Assembly (NCBI RefSeq): GCF_030445035.2
Contig: NC_080698.1
Coordinates: forward strand, 4,285,501 to 4,349,500
DNA: 64,000 bases
Direction: 5' to 3'
Source of the DNA: Dasypus novemcinctus
Taxonomy: Eukaryota; Chordata; Mammalia; Cingulata; Dasypodidae
The notes beneath the pieces were generated by a model that was not told the origin of the DNA, did no database searches, and saw only the letters and a list, made by a program, of their open reading frames with translations. The translations under genes and the position numbers were made by a program. Shown piece by piece: positions 49,766-60,100 of the stretch (its first letter is position 1; each line of letters starts with the position of its first letter).

Positions 49766-51262
49766 AAACCGAGGAAATGGCTTCATTTCGCAAAAGTCCC
49801 TGCAGATCCGTCACTGGTGCAGCACCCTGGCCTCGGGACCCCCGCCCAGCTCTGCACTCTGCGGGGGAGCAGGTGAGACAAGCCCAGCAGCCGAGCCAAG
49901 GGGGCGTGAGGGGGGCGCAAGGCGAGCAGTGGAGAGGGGGCCGGGGGGGCCTGGGGCGCACCTCGGCCGTGTGCCCTGCTGCTCCAGATGCCGCCCGAGG
50001 CTGAGGGGATGAGAGAGAAATCTAGAACCCGGAGGCCTCTGAAGAGGTCAGGAGAGGGGTGGGAGTGGTAACAGTGGGGGCTCAGGAAGGGACCTGGGGC
50101 TCTGGAGAGGGGGCTTCGCTCCCTTGGAGCTGCCCTGCCGGCCCCACTGCCTTGGACGTGTCCGTCATGCTGCGGGTCTCCCTTCCCAGCATGCTCCATT
50201 CTGTGCCAGTGCCTTTGGACACGGCCTCAGCAGCTCTCAATAAGTGACGGAGGACCTGCCTGCCACCGGAAGAGTCCCTGGGCACAAGAGGCGTGGGGCG
50301 GAAGCCTATTTTGGAAGGCAGAGTTGAGATGTCACAAAGCCAGAGGAGGTGGCTGTCACTTGGCAGAGCTCTAGGGAGGGGCAGGGCGCTGGCCTGTGGG
50401 GGCAGCGGGGCCTAGAGGAACGCGCCTGCGGAATCGCCTCCGGTCCCACCCAGAGCCATCCCCAGGTAGCTCACCTGAATGGGCCAGGTGAGACGCCAGA
50501 TGATGCTCTCTTGACTTTGCCTTTGACCTTTCAGTACCAGAGGCCCAGGCAGCCCAGCGTGCAGGCGCCATCACAGGGTCTACTTAAACCACCCCCGAGC
50601 CGCTCTACTAAACACTGCATCTCACCACCTTCTAACACCTGCAGGCCTAAATTCCTGACGTGCTGGGGTTCCAGGTAGGGAACTCTGGGCCTGCAGGGGG
50701 GCCCGGCGGGCAGCTGGAGGGTCCTCCTCGTGAGCGAGCAGCGGGCTCGGGGCCAGGGCTTGACCTGACCTTCCCCAAAGGTCCCCGCTCGCCTCCGCCT
50801 TGGGCTGGACACGCTGCCCCGGGCCGGCTGCCCGCCTGGAGGCTGGGCCTGGGGGAGACGCCGCCGCCAAGGTGCGCCGGACACAGGGTGGCGCCTGGGG
50901 ACCTCTGAGTTTTGGGCCCGCTCTTGGCCCCCGTCTTTATTTTGCTGCCCCCACCTGCAAAGGACACCCCCCACATGCCAGGTCGGGGCCCTGAGTTCTT
51001 CGGGGGTGCAGAGGTCTCTGAGAAGCCTCTTCGCTCGAGCACACAGTTCGTCTTCTGTTCCCAAGTCGGGGCACCCACGTCTCTGTCTGCGACAAGTACT
51101 GATTAAGGACCCCACACCCCCACAGCGGCTCCCCGGCCTTTGCGGCGCCTTCCGGGGGGCTTGGGGTAAATTCCAACCACCTTCAGTCTGGCCCTGGCCC
51201 GTGCCTGCAGGAGAAACAGGAGTCAGAGGCCTGGCTGCCACCAGGAGCCACCCCCCACCCCC
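49766..51262. other. Start of GC-rich intergenic block
   Basis: GC content rises sharply here and stays high to about 62300. Long open frames on both strands (for example 236 codons on the minus strand at 50531-51241) arise from the lack of A/T-rich stop codons. None shows splice sites in register, a recognisable domain or a coding-like start. Confidence 0.5.
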
Positions 51263-51263
51263 G

Positions 51264-51771
51264 CAGGGCTGCCCCCCTCACAGAGCTCCCCGCCTCCTAC
51301 AGGGCTCCCCCCGCAGGGCTGCCCCCTCCTCCTACAGGGCTGCCCCCCCCGCAGGGCTGCCCCCCCTTGCAGGGCTGCCCCCCTCCTACAGGGCTGCCCC
51401 CCCCTTGCAGGGCTCCCCGCCTCCTACAGGGCTGCCCCCCCCTTGCAGGGCTGCCCGCCTCCTACAGGGCTCCCCCCCCCACAGAGCTCCCCGCCTCCTA
51501 CAGGGCTGCCCCCCCCGCAGGGCTGCCCCCCCTTGCAGGGCTGCCCCCCTCCTACAGGGCTGCCCACCCCTTGCAGGGCTCCCTGCCTCCTACAGGGCTG
51601 CCCCCCCCTTGCAGGGCTGCCCGCCTCCTACAGGGCTCCCCCCCCCCCACAGGGCTGCCCGCCTCCTACAGGGCTCCCCCCGCAGGGCTGCCCCCTCCTC
51701 CTACAGGGCTGCCTCCCCCTCCTGCAGGGCTGCCTTCCCCCCCACAGGGCTGCCCCCCTACCGGAGCCACA
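51264..51771. repeat. Minisatellite: 27 units of about 18.5 bp with higher-order structure
   Basis: The motif CAGGGCT (twice CAGAGCT) occurs 27 times from 51264 to 51751, with a mean spacing of about 18.5 bp. Units are CAGGGCT followed by a C-rich spacer and either a CTCCTA, TTG or C-run end. A higher-order pattern is visible: the block starting at 51351 recurs at 51517 (166 bp), and the block starting at 51291 recurs at 51661 (370 bp). The plus strand is pyrimidine-rich and every unit ends in (C)AG|G, like a 3' splice site; the minus strand carries G-runs of five to nine. The absence of stop codons makes it look like a Pro/Leu/Ala-rich protein in all plus frames, which is an artefact. Copy number is likely polymorphic. 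Confidence 0.95.
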
Positions 51772-51962
51772 GGTGAGGGCGCTTGGTGGGCGCAGTGCAT
51801 GCGGAGCCTCGGGGCGGAGGCTTGGTGGCCTGGCTTCCCGGGGCCGGGACCCGGCTCTCATCTCAGGGCACGGTCACCTGTGTCCCGTGAGGTCCCAGGG
51901 TCCAGGGTTTTGGTCAGAATCCAGCCTGGGTGCTGCCGCTGAGCAGCTCACCCCAACATGCG

Positions 51963-52006
51963 CCGGCCTCGGGGGAGGGGAGGGCCGGCCTCGGGGGAGG
52001 GGAGGG
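51963..52006. repeat. Exact 22-bp tandem duplication
   Basis: 51963-51984 is repeated exactly at 51985-52006. The unit is G-rich (CGGGGGAGGGGAGGG core). Confidence 0.95.
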
Positions 52007-52381
52007 CCGGCAGTGGGCCGCGGGGGCAGGAGGAGGGTGCTGGCCTTCACCTCTGCTCGGTGCCGGGGGGGTCTGACGTGCACAGCCCTGCCCCTGACCG
52101 GGGGTGTTTCTCCAGCAGCAGCTGACAGCAGCTGGGCCCTGGGGGCAGGTGCCCCCTTCACCGCCCCAGCTCATCACCCAAGACTGCACCCGCCACCAGG
52201 AGAGTGCCAGCACCCCTGCCGGCCGGGGCTGCCCGCGTGTCCCAGGAGTTACGGAGCCCAAAGCGTGGAGGGTGGGGGCTGTGGGCCACCCCTGCCAGCT
52301 GCAGAGGACGCTGGAGAGATCTCAGTCTGGCACCTGGTCCTGCTTGGGCCCAGGGACACCAGCAGCTTGTGGACCCTGCAT

Positions 52382-52473
52382 CTGGCCGCTCGTTGTTCCA
52401 GGTCCCGGCAGCCCGAGGAGCCCGCACCTGGCCGCTCGTTGTTCCAGGTCCCGGCAGCCCGAGGAGCCCGCAC
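52382..52473. repeat. Exact 46-bp tandem duplication
   Basis: 52382-52427 is repeated exactly at 52428-52473. The identity suggests a recent event or a polymorphic repeat. Confidence 0.95.
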
Positions 52474-54659
52474 CTGGCATGCTTGTGGCAGGTCAGCGGT
52501 GAAGGGGGTGCACCTGGAGAAGCCCTCTGCGCAGCTGCTTCTGGGTGGAAATCAGCAAGGCCCTCGCCCTGCCACGGTCCCCAGGTTTAGGGGTGCACAG
52601 GTGCCTGGGGGAGGCATCGCCAGGGAGGTCTGATCCTGGAGGGACGAGGTCCCAGGAGGGCCTGGCCGGGGTCTGCGGCCGCCTGCTGAGGACGCGTAGG
52701 CCCTGCGGCCGAGCCAGGCCCGCCTGTGGCCTCGCTGTCCCCTGGCACGGCCTTGGCCGGGCCCGGCTTTGGCTCTCAGCACCCAGGCCCGCTCGCCCTG
52801 CGCACAGCGGAGCCCACGGGCAGCCCGCGGGGCCAGGACACGCGCCCTCCTTCCTGACAGGCCGCGGCCTCCTTGTGGGGGAAGAAGGGAGCTCCCCACC
52901 CGCAGGCGGGCCGAGGGCGAGCCGCGCTGAGAGGGCAGGGCCTGCCCAGCTCCTGTTGGTGCCCCGCGGCCTCCTCGGACCCGGGGCGGCTGCCGTCCCG
53001 GCAGGGCCCTCGTCCTGGGGCCGCTCCTCGCTGCCGGAGGAGGGCGGCGGGGACTGTGGCAGGGCCTGGCATGCGTGGGGACAGCAGGCCATCCTGGCAG
53101 GGACACGGGAGGACAGGTGGGCAGCTGGCTGCGCGGGGGCTCTGGCCCCACTGCTGCGTGACCTGGGGATGTCACTGGACCCTGCGTGCCTACTTTCCTG
53201 TGAAGTGGGGGTCGCGGGGGCTCTGGCTTCCAACTTCACCACAGGGCTGGGGGCCCTACACATGCTGTTTCCTCCAAAAAGCTACTCAAATGAGGATTTG
53301 TTCTCCACCCTGAGCGTCTGGTGCTGCTGATGGGGAGGGTGACGGGGGGGCACTGGAGGGAGGGCAGGGGCCAAGGTCTGATCCCCAACCCCGCCCGCCT
53401 GGGCTGGGGGTGCAGGGAGAAGCTGTGGGGTCCGGGGGCCTCAGGCGCGGGGCCATCGGCTGCTGGAGCTGGAGGAGCCTCCCGCGTGGTGCGGGACCCC
53501 TGGGCCCCCAGCAGGTGTGGTAGTGGGGCCGTGGGGGGCCGGGCCGGGGGCACAATCCCTCTGGCAAGTGTGCAGCCTGGCAGCCGCCCGGGGCTCCTGG
53601 CCGGGGACAGCAGCAGGGGGAGGTGGGGCCGGCCCCCCCAGGGAGCAGGAGCTCCAGGCCCTGCGGGCCCCCACCCTCTCCAGGCATGTGTCCCCTCCGG
53701 CGTGTGTCCCTCCCGGCGGGTCCCCTCTGGGCAGGGGCTCGTAGCTGAGAACACCTCCCTGGGAAAGGGCCTGGGCCGCAGCCCCGCGTGGACCCTCACC
53801 ACGGCTCTGGCCCAGCGCCTCGGTCCTCCCCGAGCCGCCTGGCCGCACGGCGAGAAGCCCAGACACCCGGGGTAGGCCGGCCCTGCCCAGGCGAGGGATC
53901 GCCCCTGCCCAGGCGAGGGCGGGCCCCCTCGAGGGCAGGGGCGGGGGCGCCTGCAGCGGGCAGCCCTGCAGGGACGGGCTCGGTACAGGGGGGTGCCCAG
54001 GAGGTCCCCAGGCCGGGCCGTATTTGGTGGCCTTGGGGGCTGAGGCGGCCGGGGGACTCGGGGAGGTGCGGGCGGCGCTCCACGCAGCCTGGGGGACCCC
54101 CTCCTCCAGCCCCCACCCCCGCAGAGGCCGCCCCTCCCGGCGGGACACAGGCGCCCCGTCCCCGGGTCTCTCGGGGACCCTGCCGGGGCCGGCCCCACTG
54201 CGGGTGACCCGGCGAGTGACGCGCTGCCGGGGACCCCGAGGAGGGGCGGGAGGGGGCTGCTGGGGAGGCCCACGGCGACCGCCAGGGGGCGCCCGGACCG
54301 CGGCTCCCCAAAACCCGGCTCTGGGGGACAAGGCAAGGCGCCCAGGCCGGCTGGAGGGGCCCTGGGGGTCTCGGCGCAGGTCTGGTGGCTGCCAGGCGGG
54401 GGGCGTGAGGCGGGCCACTGACGGGGGGCTGCTACCCCAGGCCAGGGCGCGGGCGGCGACGGACCCGGGGTCCCGGGGGGAGGGGGCGCGCGGGGTGCTG
54501 GGGGAGGGGGCGCGCGGCCTCCCTGGCCTCCGAGGTCAGCGTACCCAGGCCGGGGCGGCGGCGTGTCGAGGGCCCGAGCCGGCCAGGGGCGCCCCGTCCG
54601 CGCAGGGGGCCCCCAGGCTGCCGGGCCCCTCCCGCCCCGGGGTGCGCAGGCGGGAAAGG
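52474..54659. other. GC-rich intergenic sequence before the ANO10 end
   Basis: About 2.2 kb of very GC-rich sequence. A MIR-like trace lies at about 53150-53220 (GCTGCGTGACCTGGGGATGT). Open frames of up to 366 codons run on the minus strand and shorter ones on the plus strand over the same bases; I regard all as composition artefacts. Confidence 0.5.
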
Positions 54660-54829
54660 AGGAGGCGGGAGGCGCGCTCTGCCTTTAATACCGGGGCCTT
54701 CGGGGGGCTCCAGGGGCTGGGGCGCCCCCACCAGCAGGGGAGAGGCGCCCGCTGGCGGGCCGAGGCCTCGGGGTGCGGCGGGCGCGGCCGGGGTCCCGCA
54801 GGCGCGGGTCGTGACGGGGCGGCGGGCGC
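54660..54829 (-). other. ANO10: ANO10 3' UTR, short
   Basis: On the minus strand the TGA stop is followed by about 140 nt of GC-rich sequence before an ATTAAA signal at 54689-54684 (plus strand TTTAAT). Cleavage is expected around 54660-54670. A UTR of about 165 nt is short for a mammalian gene; a longer form past this site is possible. Confidence 0.7.
54684..54689 (-). terminator. ANO10: ANO10 poly(A) signal (ATTAAA)
   Basis: ATTAAA is the second-commonest mammalian poly(A) hexamer. It stands out here because A/T-rich words are nearly absent from the surrounding GC-rich block. Confidence 0.65.
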
Positions 54830-54895
54830 TCAGGTGGCCTCGGCGTCGCCTGTCCTCGAGTCGTCCCTGAGGCTCTCGGCCACGAGCTTCACCTG
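54830..54895 (-). CDS. ANO10: ANO10 last coding exon (C-terminal 21 residues)
   Basis: ANO10 (TMEM16K) is an endoplasmic-reticulum anoctamin with lipid-scramblase activity; its loss causes a recessive cerebellar ataxia in people. The minus strand reads a pyrimidine-rich acceptor CTCTCTCCTCTCCGCAG, then 21 codons QVKLVAESLRDDSRTGDAEA plus T, and TGA. The length, the charged tail, the KLVxExLxxD-like pattern and the final AT resemble the ANO10 C-terminus as I recall it. The tail lies after the last membrane segment, so it contains no catalytic residue. The call rests on this short peptide plus synteny: ANO10 is the convergent neighbour of SNRK in mammals. All other ANO10 exons lie to the right of the window. 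An alternative acceptor three bases later would drop the Gln. Confidence 0.82.
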   Translation of the reverse strand, partial: QVKLVAESLRDDSRTGDAEAT

Positions 54896-56869
54896 CTGCG
54901 GAGAGAGGAGAGAGCACAGGGCGGCGTGAGCGCAGCCCCGAGGAGGGGGCGCGGAAACCCCCGGGGCGGGGAGGGTCAGGGGGCCTGAGCCCCGACCAGG
55001 GCCAAGTCTTTCTTGGCCCCTGGGAGCTGCCTGGCCTTGACCCCCCAGCCCGGGCTTTTCCACAGTGCCAACCCCTCCCCCGCCCCGACCTTGGCCCCCC
55101 AGCCCGGGCTTCCACCCCTCGCCTCGCAGCCTGTGGTCCCTGCGCTCCATCCTCACTGGACGCCCCGAGGAGCTTCCCCGGGTCCCCCACGGGCCCAGCC
55201 CCTCCCCTGCGCTGACCACAGGACGGCAGTGCTGCCCCTTGTGCTGAGGACACGAGTGCCCGCTTTGGAACTTGCCGTAAAACACAGGTGTTAGGTAAGA
55301 GCTACTTTCAGGGAACGTGAGCTCCGGGCACCAGCGCTCCGGCCCGCGCCCGCCGCCGGGGGACGCCACCCACCCTCCGGCCTGCAGGAGCCGCCCCCTT
55401 CAGACCATCAATCGAGAGCCCCGAGGCCTCTGATCTGCCGTGACCCCTGACCTGGTCCCTCCTCCACCCCTGGCTCAGAGCTGGGTTTCCTGGGGGCCGG
55501 GAAGTGGCCACGCAGCGTTTCGGGTGCTGCTGCCGGGGCCAAGGCGGGCCGGGGGGCACGGAGCCAGGGCTGCCGGGGAGGGGCTGCCCAGCGCCCGGGG
55601 CCGCAGTGCCGGGCGGGGGGCGCCGTGGCGGGCGCCTGTCGCTTGGCGCCTCTCCCTCCCCGTGGCCAGCGCGCCCTGCCCGGCCTGCGGGGGTGAAGCG
55701 CCGCAGTGAGGAGACGCAGCTCGGCGGGCGCCCGCAGCCGGTGCCCCTTACGGCCCCCAGGCCTCCCGAGGCCTTTACGAGACAGAGCGCGAGGCGTCTC
55801 CTGCTGACGTGTGGCCGCACGAAGGCAGAGGCCAACGCTTTACCTACGTGGCTCCGTGACGGGCGTGGGCATCCCGCGTGGCTCCTGCCATCCCCACGGA
55901 CGAGGCCAGAGCAGGGGCCGCCGAGGCCCTGAACCGCTCCTCTCCAGGACGGCCCGGCTGTCCCACCCGCTGGCCTGCGCCCCGAGCGTGGGGCTCCCTC
56001 AGGCCCAGGGTTGGGGGCTCCACCGGGGTCCTGCACTGCTCAGGAGCCTGGGGGTCGTGAGGTCATGGGTCATCAGTGCTGTGCCCTGGGGGCCGAGGAC
56101 CCACAGTCCTCTGCCTCGGCTCCACGCGTACCCGTTCCTTCCTGTCCTTCCAAGGTCACCTTTAAACAGACCCGGGCGGGTGGGCGCCCCTGGAAGTGCA
56201 GGCGGGCTCTGCGGGGGCCGTGGCCTGGCACCGTCTGCGCTCGGTGATCCCGAGGAGGGGCTGCCAGGTCTGCAGTGGCCCCGGCGCCTGGCCGCCGGGG
56301 AGGCCGGGGCAGCCTCCTCTGTGCGGCGCCTGCCTTCTGGGGCCGTGGGGGTGGGGGCGCCGGGGCTGGGCCCCCAGCTGAGGCCCACAGCCTGCAGCTA
56401 ACACACAAAGACAAAGCCCCAGTGCTTGAGAGACGGCGATGCCGTGTGCGGAGACGAGCGTGGCCTGAGGCTGGTGACCACTGTCCACACCGGCCCTGGA
56501 CCAAGGGGGCAGCAGGGAGCCATGAGCCGCATCTGCAGAACGCGTCCTGCTCCAGATGAACCAGCCCAGCTGCTGTGCCGAGGCCTGGAGCCCCTCAACT
56601 TGGGGTCAACAACGTGCAACAGGAGCCCCCTGTCCTCAGCACAGGGCTGGGATGCACACCTGCCCACGTGGAGGAGACCCGGGGTGCCGTGCCCAGCTGC
56701 AGACCCTGCCCAGGGCCGAGCTGCCCCACGCCCCACCCCGGGGAAGCGTCAGGACCACAGAACCCTGGAGCCCTCAGCCCCGTGGCTCACAGACGCTGGG
56801 CAGTAGCGAAGCCCCAGGCCTGGGTCGGTGCAGCCCCTGGCGCCCACTTGCAGGTCTGAGCGGGGCCGA
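54896..56869. other. Last ANO10 intron, GC- and CpG-rich part
   Basis: Very GC-rich intron that contains overlapping long frames on both strands (for example 242 codons, minus, 55308-56036). No preceding ANO10 exon, which would encode hydrophobic membrane segments, is visible. Confidence 0.55.
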
Positions 56870-56993
56870 GCCTCTGTGTCTTTTATGAAGATCCTATTTA
56901 TCCACTCTCTGTCTGTTCTCTGTCCGTGTGCGCCTCTGTGTCTTTTATAAAGATCTTATTTATCCACTCTCTGTCTGTTCTCTGTCCGTGTGC
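56870..56993. repeat. 62-bp tandem duplication in a DAS SINE tail
   Basis: 56870-56931 recurs at 56932-56993 with a few mismatches (period 62). The unit includes a CTTTTATGAAGATC-like word and a CTCTGTCTGTTCTCTGTC word, which is the reversed 3' body of a DAS SINE. Confidence 0.9.
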
Positions 56994-57085
56994 CGTGTCT
57001 GCACATCTTCTCTTTAGAAGGCATCGGGAACCGACCCTGGGACCTCCGTGTGGGAGGCGGGAGCTCAGTCGCTGGAGCCCCTCCG
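56880..57085 (-). mobile_element. DAS-family SINE copy A, antisense
   Basis: Antisense SINE with its reversed 3' body at the left and its reversed tRNA-like head at about 57035-57085 (GACCTCCGTGTGGGAGGCGG, then GAGCTCAGTCGCTGGAGC). It belongs to the subfamily of the copy at 10219-10595 rather than that at 25625. Its tail carries the 62-bp duplication. Confidence 0.7.
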
Positions 57086-57089
57086 CTCC

Positions 57090-57275
57090 CGGCTCTTTTG
57101 TATCTCATCGTGTTTCCTCTTTTGTCTCCTGACTGCATCATTGTGTTGCACCAGGTCTCTGCGCCAGCCCGTCGTGTCACCTCACTACTCGTCCTCTCCA
57201 GGAGGCACTGGAACCGAGTGGGGACCTCCGTGTGGCAGGCGGGAGCTCAGCTGCTCCAGCCACACCCACCTCCCC
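57090..57275 (-). mobile_element. DAS-family SINE copy B, antisense, adjacent to copy A
   Basis: A second head-like segment at about 57205-57272 (GGACCTCCGTGTGGCAGGCG, then GAGCTCAGCTGCTCCAG) repeats the head of copy A with substitutions. The two copies are in the same orientation, about 170 bp apart head to head. Confidence 0.65.
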
Positions 57276-58224
57276 CTCTGTGTTTTAACCAGCCCTCACG
57301 GTGTCCCCGCTGGTCGTCCAGGCTGGGAGTCTTGGGTTTGTCCTGGGCGTCACGGCACCGCCCCTCCTCTGCCTCAGACCCCGTCCCTCAGAGGCCAGGC
57401 CCGCGGCTGCGGGAGGCCGGGGCCGGGAACAAACGCGCCTGGTGGCGGCGCCCCTTGACCCACAGCCGTGCGCGTCCCGTGGCCGTCGCGGACGCGCCTC
57501 TGGGGCCGGCGTCAAGGGAGCTGGAGGCCGTTCCCGAGCCTCGCCGACCCGCGCAGGACGGGCCGGGGGCTCGTAAAGCGGGGCTCGCCCGCCGCACGGG
57601 GTTCTGTCCAGCAGGTCTGGGGAGGTCTGAGAATGTTCACTTTCTGCTTTTCAAATGTTTATTTAGTTCAAACAGTCCGAGGCCGTTACAAGCACAGTCA
57701 AGGAGGCCCAGTGCTCTCACGCTGACCCGGCGCCGGCTCTGCCCGCTGGCGCTCAGCCCGTTACCCGGGCGTCTGCAGCAGACCCCGCGCCCCCGGCCCT
57801 GAGCAGCGGCGCTGGACTTCCTAAAAGCCAGGCCCGGGGAGGCTCCTGAGCTCCCGAGCTCCTGAGGACGGCGTGACAGCCGGGTCCCTCTCGGCCTGTC
57901 CCAGGTCGTGCTGCCAGGCCGCGCGGGAGTGAGCGCAGACCCGGCAGCGGCCCCAGCCAGGGCAGCCCGCGCTGTGTCCACACCACGCGCTCCCCACGCG
58001 GCAGGAGGCGGCTCGGCTGACCCGGGACGTGTGGGGGCGGCTCCGCTGGCCCGCGCCGCCGCCTTCCTGAGGGGGCGACCCGGCGACTCGCCCTGGACCC
58101 AGCAGAGCACAGGCCACGCGATGGCGCTGGGCGCTGGGCACAGGGAAGCCGTGCACAAAGCACGGGCCCCCACACCACCCTTTAACACTTTCCCTGGAGT
58201 GGGCATTTGCTACAGCTGACGGAA
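57276..58224. other. ANO10 intron, GC-rich, no gene seen
   Basis: Strongly GC- and CpG-rich. The AT-rich interruption at 57630-57680 is short. No exon or repeat is recognised. Confidence 0.5.
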
Positions 58225-58430
58225 GCACCTTTTTATTATTATACTATTCTCTATAGCCCGTGGTCTAACGTAAGGTTCACTGTTTGTGTCGTGCAGTTTC
58301 ATGATTTTTTTAATTCTAGTAACATGTACGTGACCTAAAAATGTCCCTTTAACCACAAAGGCATAATTCAGTGCTGTTAATTACATTTACAGCTATCGTT
58401 TCTGTTTGGCCCTCTCCCCGTCTCAGCATC
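58225..58430 (-). mobile_element. L1 3' UTR fragment, antisense
   Basis: The text TCTATAGCCCGTGGTCTAAC, then AAGGTTCACTGTTTGTGTCG and GTGCTGTTAATTACATTTAC is the reverse complement of an L1 3' UTR. It belongs to the same family as 12834-13720, 40199 and 41615. Confidence 0.75.
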
Positions 58431-58799
58431 ACTTTCTCTAAGTCTCGGGGAGCAAATCAAGAAGAGCCTCCTGTGCCGCCGAGGGACGGCCGGGGGCAGC
58501 AGCGCCAGCGTCCCGACTCTCCTGTGCGGCCACAGGACAGCAGGGCTAGCAGGGAAGGCGGGCCGGTGTCGCCCGGCGGAGGGGCCTCGCAGAGCGGGCC
58601 TGGGGCCCTGGCGGCAGGAGGTTTCCCCGCGTCCTGCAGGCCCCGTGCACGGCTCCCTCCACACCCCGCAGGGTGACACTGGAAAGGGAGCATCCCACAG
58701 ACGTGTGGAGCCCCGGGGAGGCCAGCGAGCGCCACCACCCCTGCCCCACCTCATCCTGCTATTTCCAGGCGAGGAACTGCCACTGCCTTCAATGCTTCT

Positions 58800-59235
58800 T
58801 CACGTAAGAAAGTTTTTTTTTTTCTCTATTTTTAAAAAAATGTTACATTAAAAAAATCTAAGAGGTCCCCGTCTACCCCCCCACCCCCCTCACCCCGCTC
58901 CTCCCACATCCACACCCTCTTTCATCATCGTGGCACATCCACTGCACCTGGTGAATACATTCTGGAGCACTGCTGCACCCATGGATAGTGGTTTTACATT
59001 GTAGTCCACACTCTCCCCCAGTCCACCCAGTGGGCCATGGCAGGACACACAATGCCCAGCATCTGTCCCTGCAGCACCACACAGGACAACTCCAAGTCCT
59101 GAAAATGCTCCCACATCACAACTCTTCTTCCCTCTCCCTCCCCTCAGCAGCTACCGTGGCCACTGTCTCCACATCAGTGCTACAGTTTCTTCTAAATAAG
59201 AGTTTTCAGAGCATCCTGGGGCTCCCGGTTCCTCC
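58800..59235 (-). mobile_element. Interspersed repeat, antisense, related to 25405-25560
   Basis: Begins with a TTTTTAAAAAAATGTTACAT word and a C-rich tract (58876-58910), the reverse complement of 25475-25545. It continues with repeat-like text to about 59235. I suspect a xenarthran L1-type element, but cannot assign it. Confidence 0.55.
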
Positions 59236-60100
59236 ACGTCTCCATTGACAGGCAGTGCCGGGAACGGAACGTGACCCGCTGGCCTCGCCCCTGCAGGTGC
59301 GGTCCTGGCCAGCGGTGTGGTCGCTGCCCCTCCAGCAGGTGTGCGGGGCCACGGGGACTCGCTGTGAGCACAGCGGGGGGATGAGGAGCCGCTCAGCCTG
59401 GAAGAGGCGTCAAGGGTGCGGGGACCAGGCGCCCGCTGTCCACGCTGTCCCGGGCCCTCCCCACGCTCCACCCCAGTCCCGTGACTTCTCCCCAAGGGCT
59501 TCATCTTGGGCTCCCCCTGCGGCGCTGGACGCTTGGCTCCTGCTCCTGGGCTGGGGTGCCGTCCGAGGGCCCGGGGCGGGAGTACAATGTGAGGGTCCAG
59601 GCGGGGTGCCGTCCGGGGATCCGCAGGCAGCAGCAGCACGTCTGGCAGCGCAGCCTCCTAACGGGAAGAGGCTGAGCGCGCGTTGGAGGCGAAGGCCCCA
59701 GCGCAGGCCCGTGGTGGCGCTGACCCGCTCCCACGCAGGGACCCTCTTCGGCTCGGGCTACGCGGCAGGGGAGGGTCTCGATCCTCAGGGGAGTCCCCTA
59801 TAAACAGGGCGAGCAGAGGCCCAGGGGGCATGAGCGCCCAGCGCTGCGCACAGCGGCAGCCAAGGGAGGCCAGCGCCAAAGCAGGGCACGAGGAGTGGGG
59901 AGGCCAGCAGGCGCCTCCTGGACTTCGGGGGGCCCTCCTGCTGGACACTCTCCGGCCTCAGGACCGTGCGCACCACCCCAGGAAGGCGCAGGGTGGACGC
60001 CAGCCCGCTGCGGGGACACTGCTGCCAGCAGCTCTCAGCAAACTAAGCCAGCCTTCCGGACCGCCCGGGTCGAGCTCCTACTGGTGGAGACCCCCGCCCC
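59236..60100. other. ANO10 intron, GC-rich, no gene seen
   Basis: GC-rich sequence with overlapping open frames (up to 182 codons) and no supported exon or named repeat. Confidence 0.45.

Noticed and set aside
51006-52633. Proline-rich plus-strand proteins over the minisatellite
   Set aside because: All three plus frames are open across the array, which is what a C-rich tandem repeat produces. No gene structure surrounds it.
53236-54336. Long minus-strand open frame (366 codons) near the ANO10 end
   Set aside because: It overlaps other long frames on both strands over the same GC-rich bases, is dominated by Pro, Gly, Arg and Ala, and shows no domain or splice support. Lack of stop codons in GC-rich DNA explains it.
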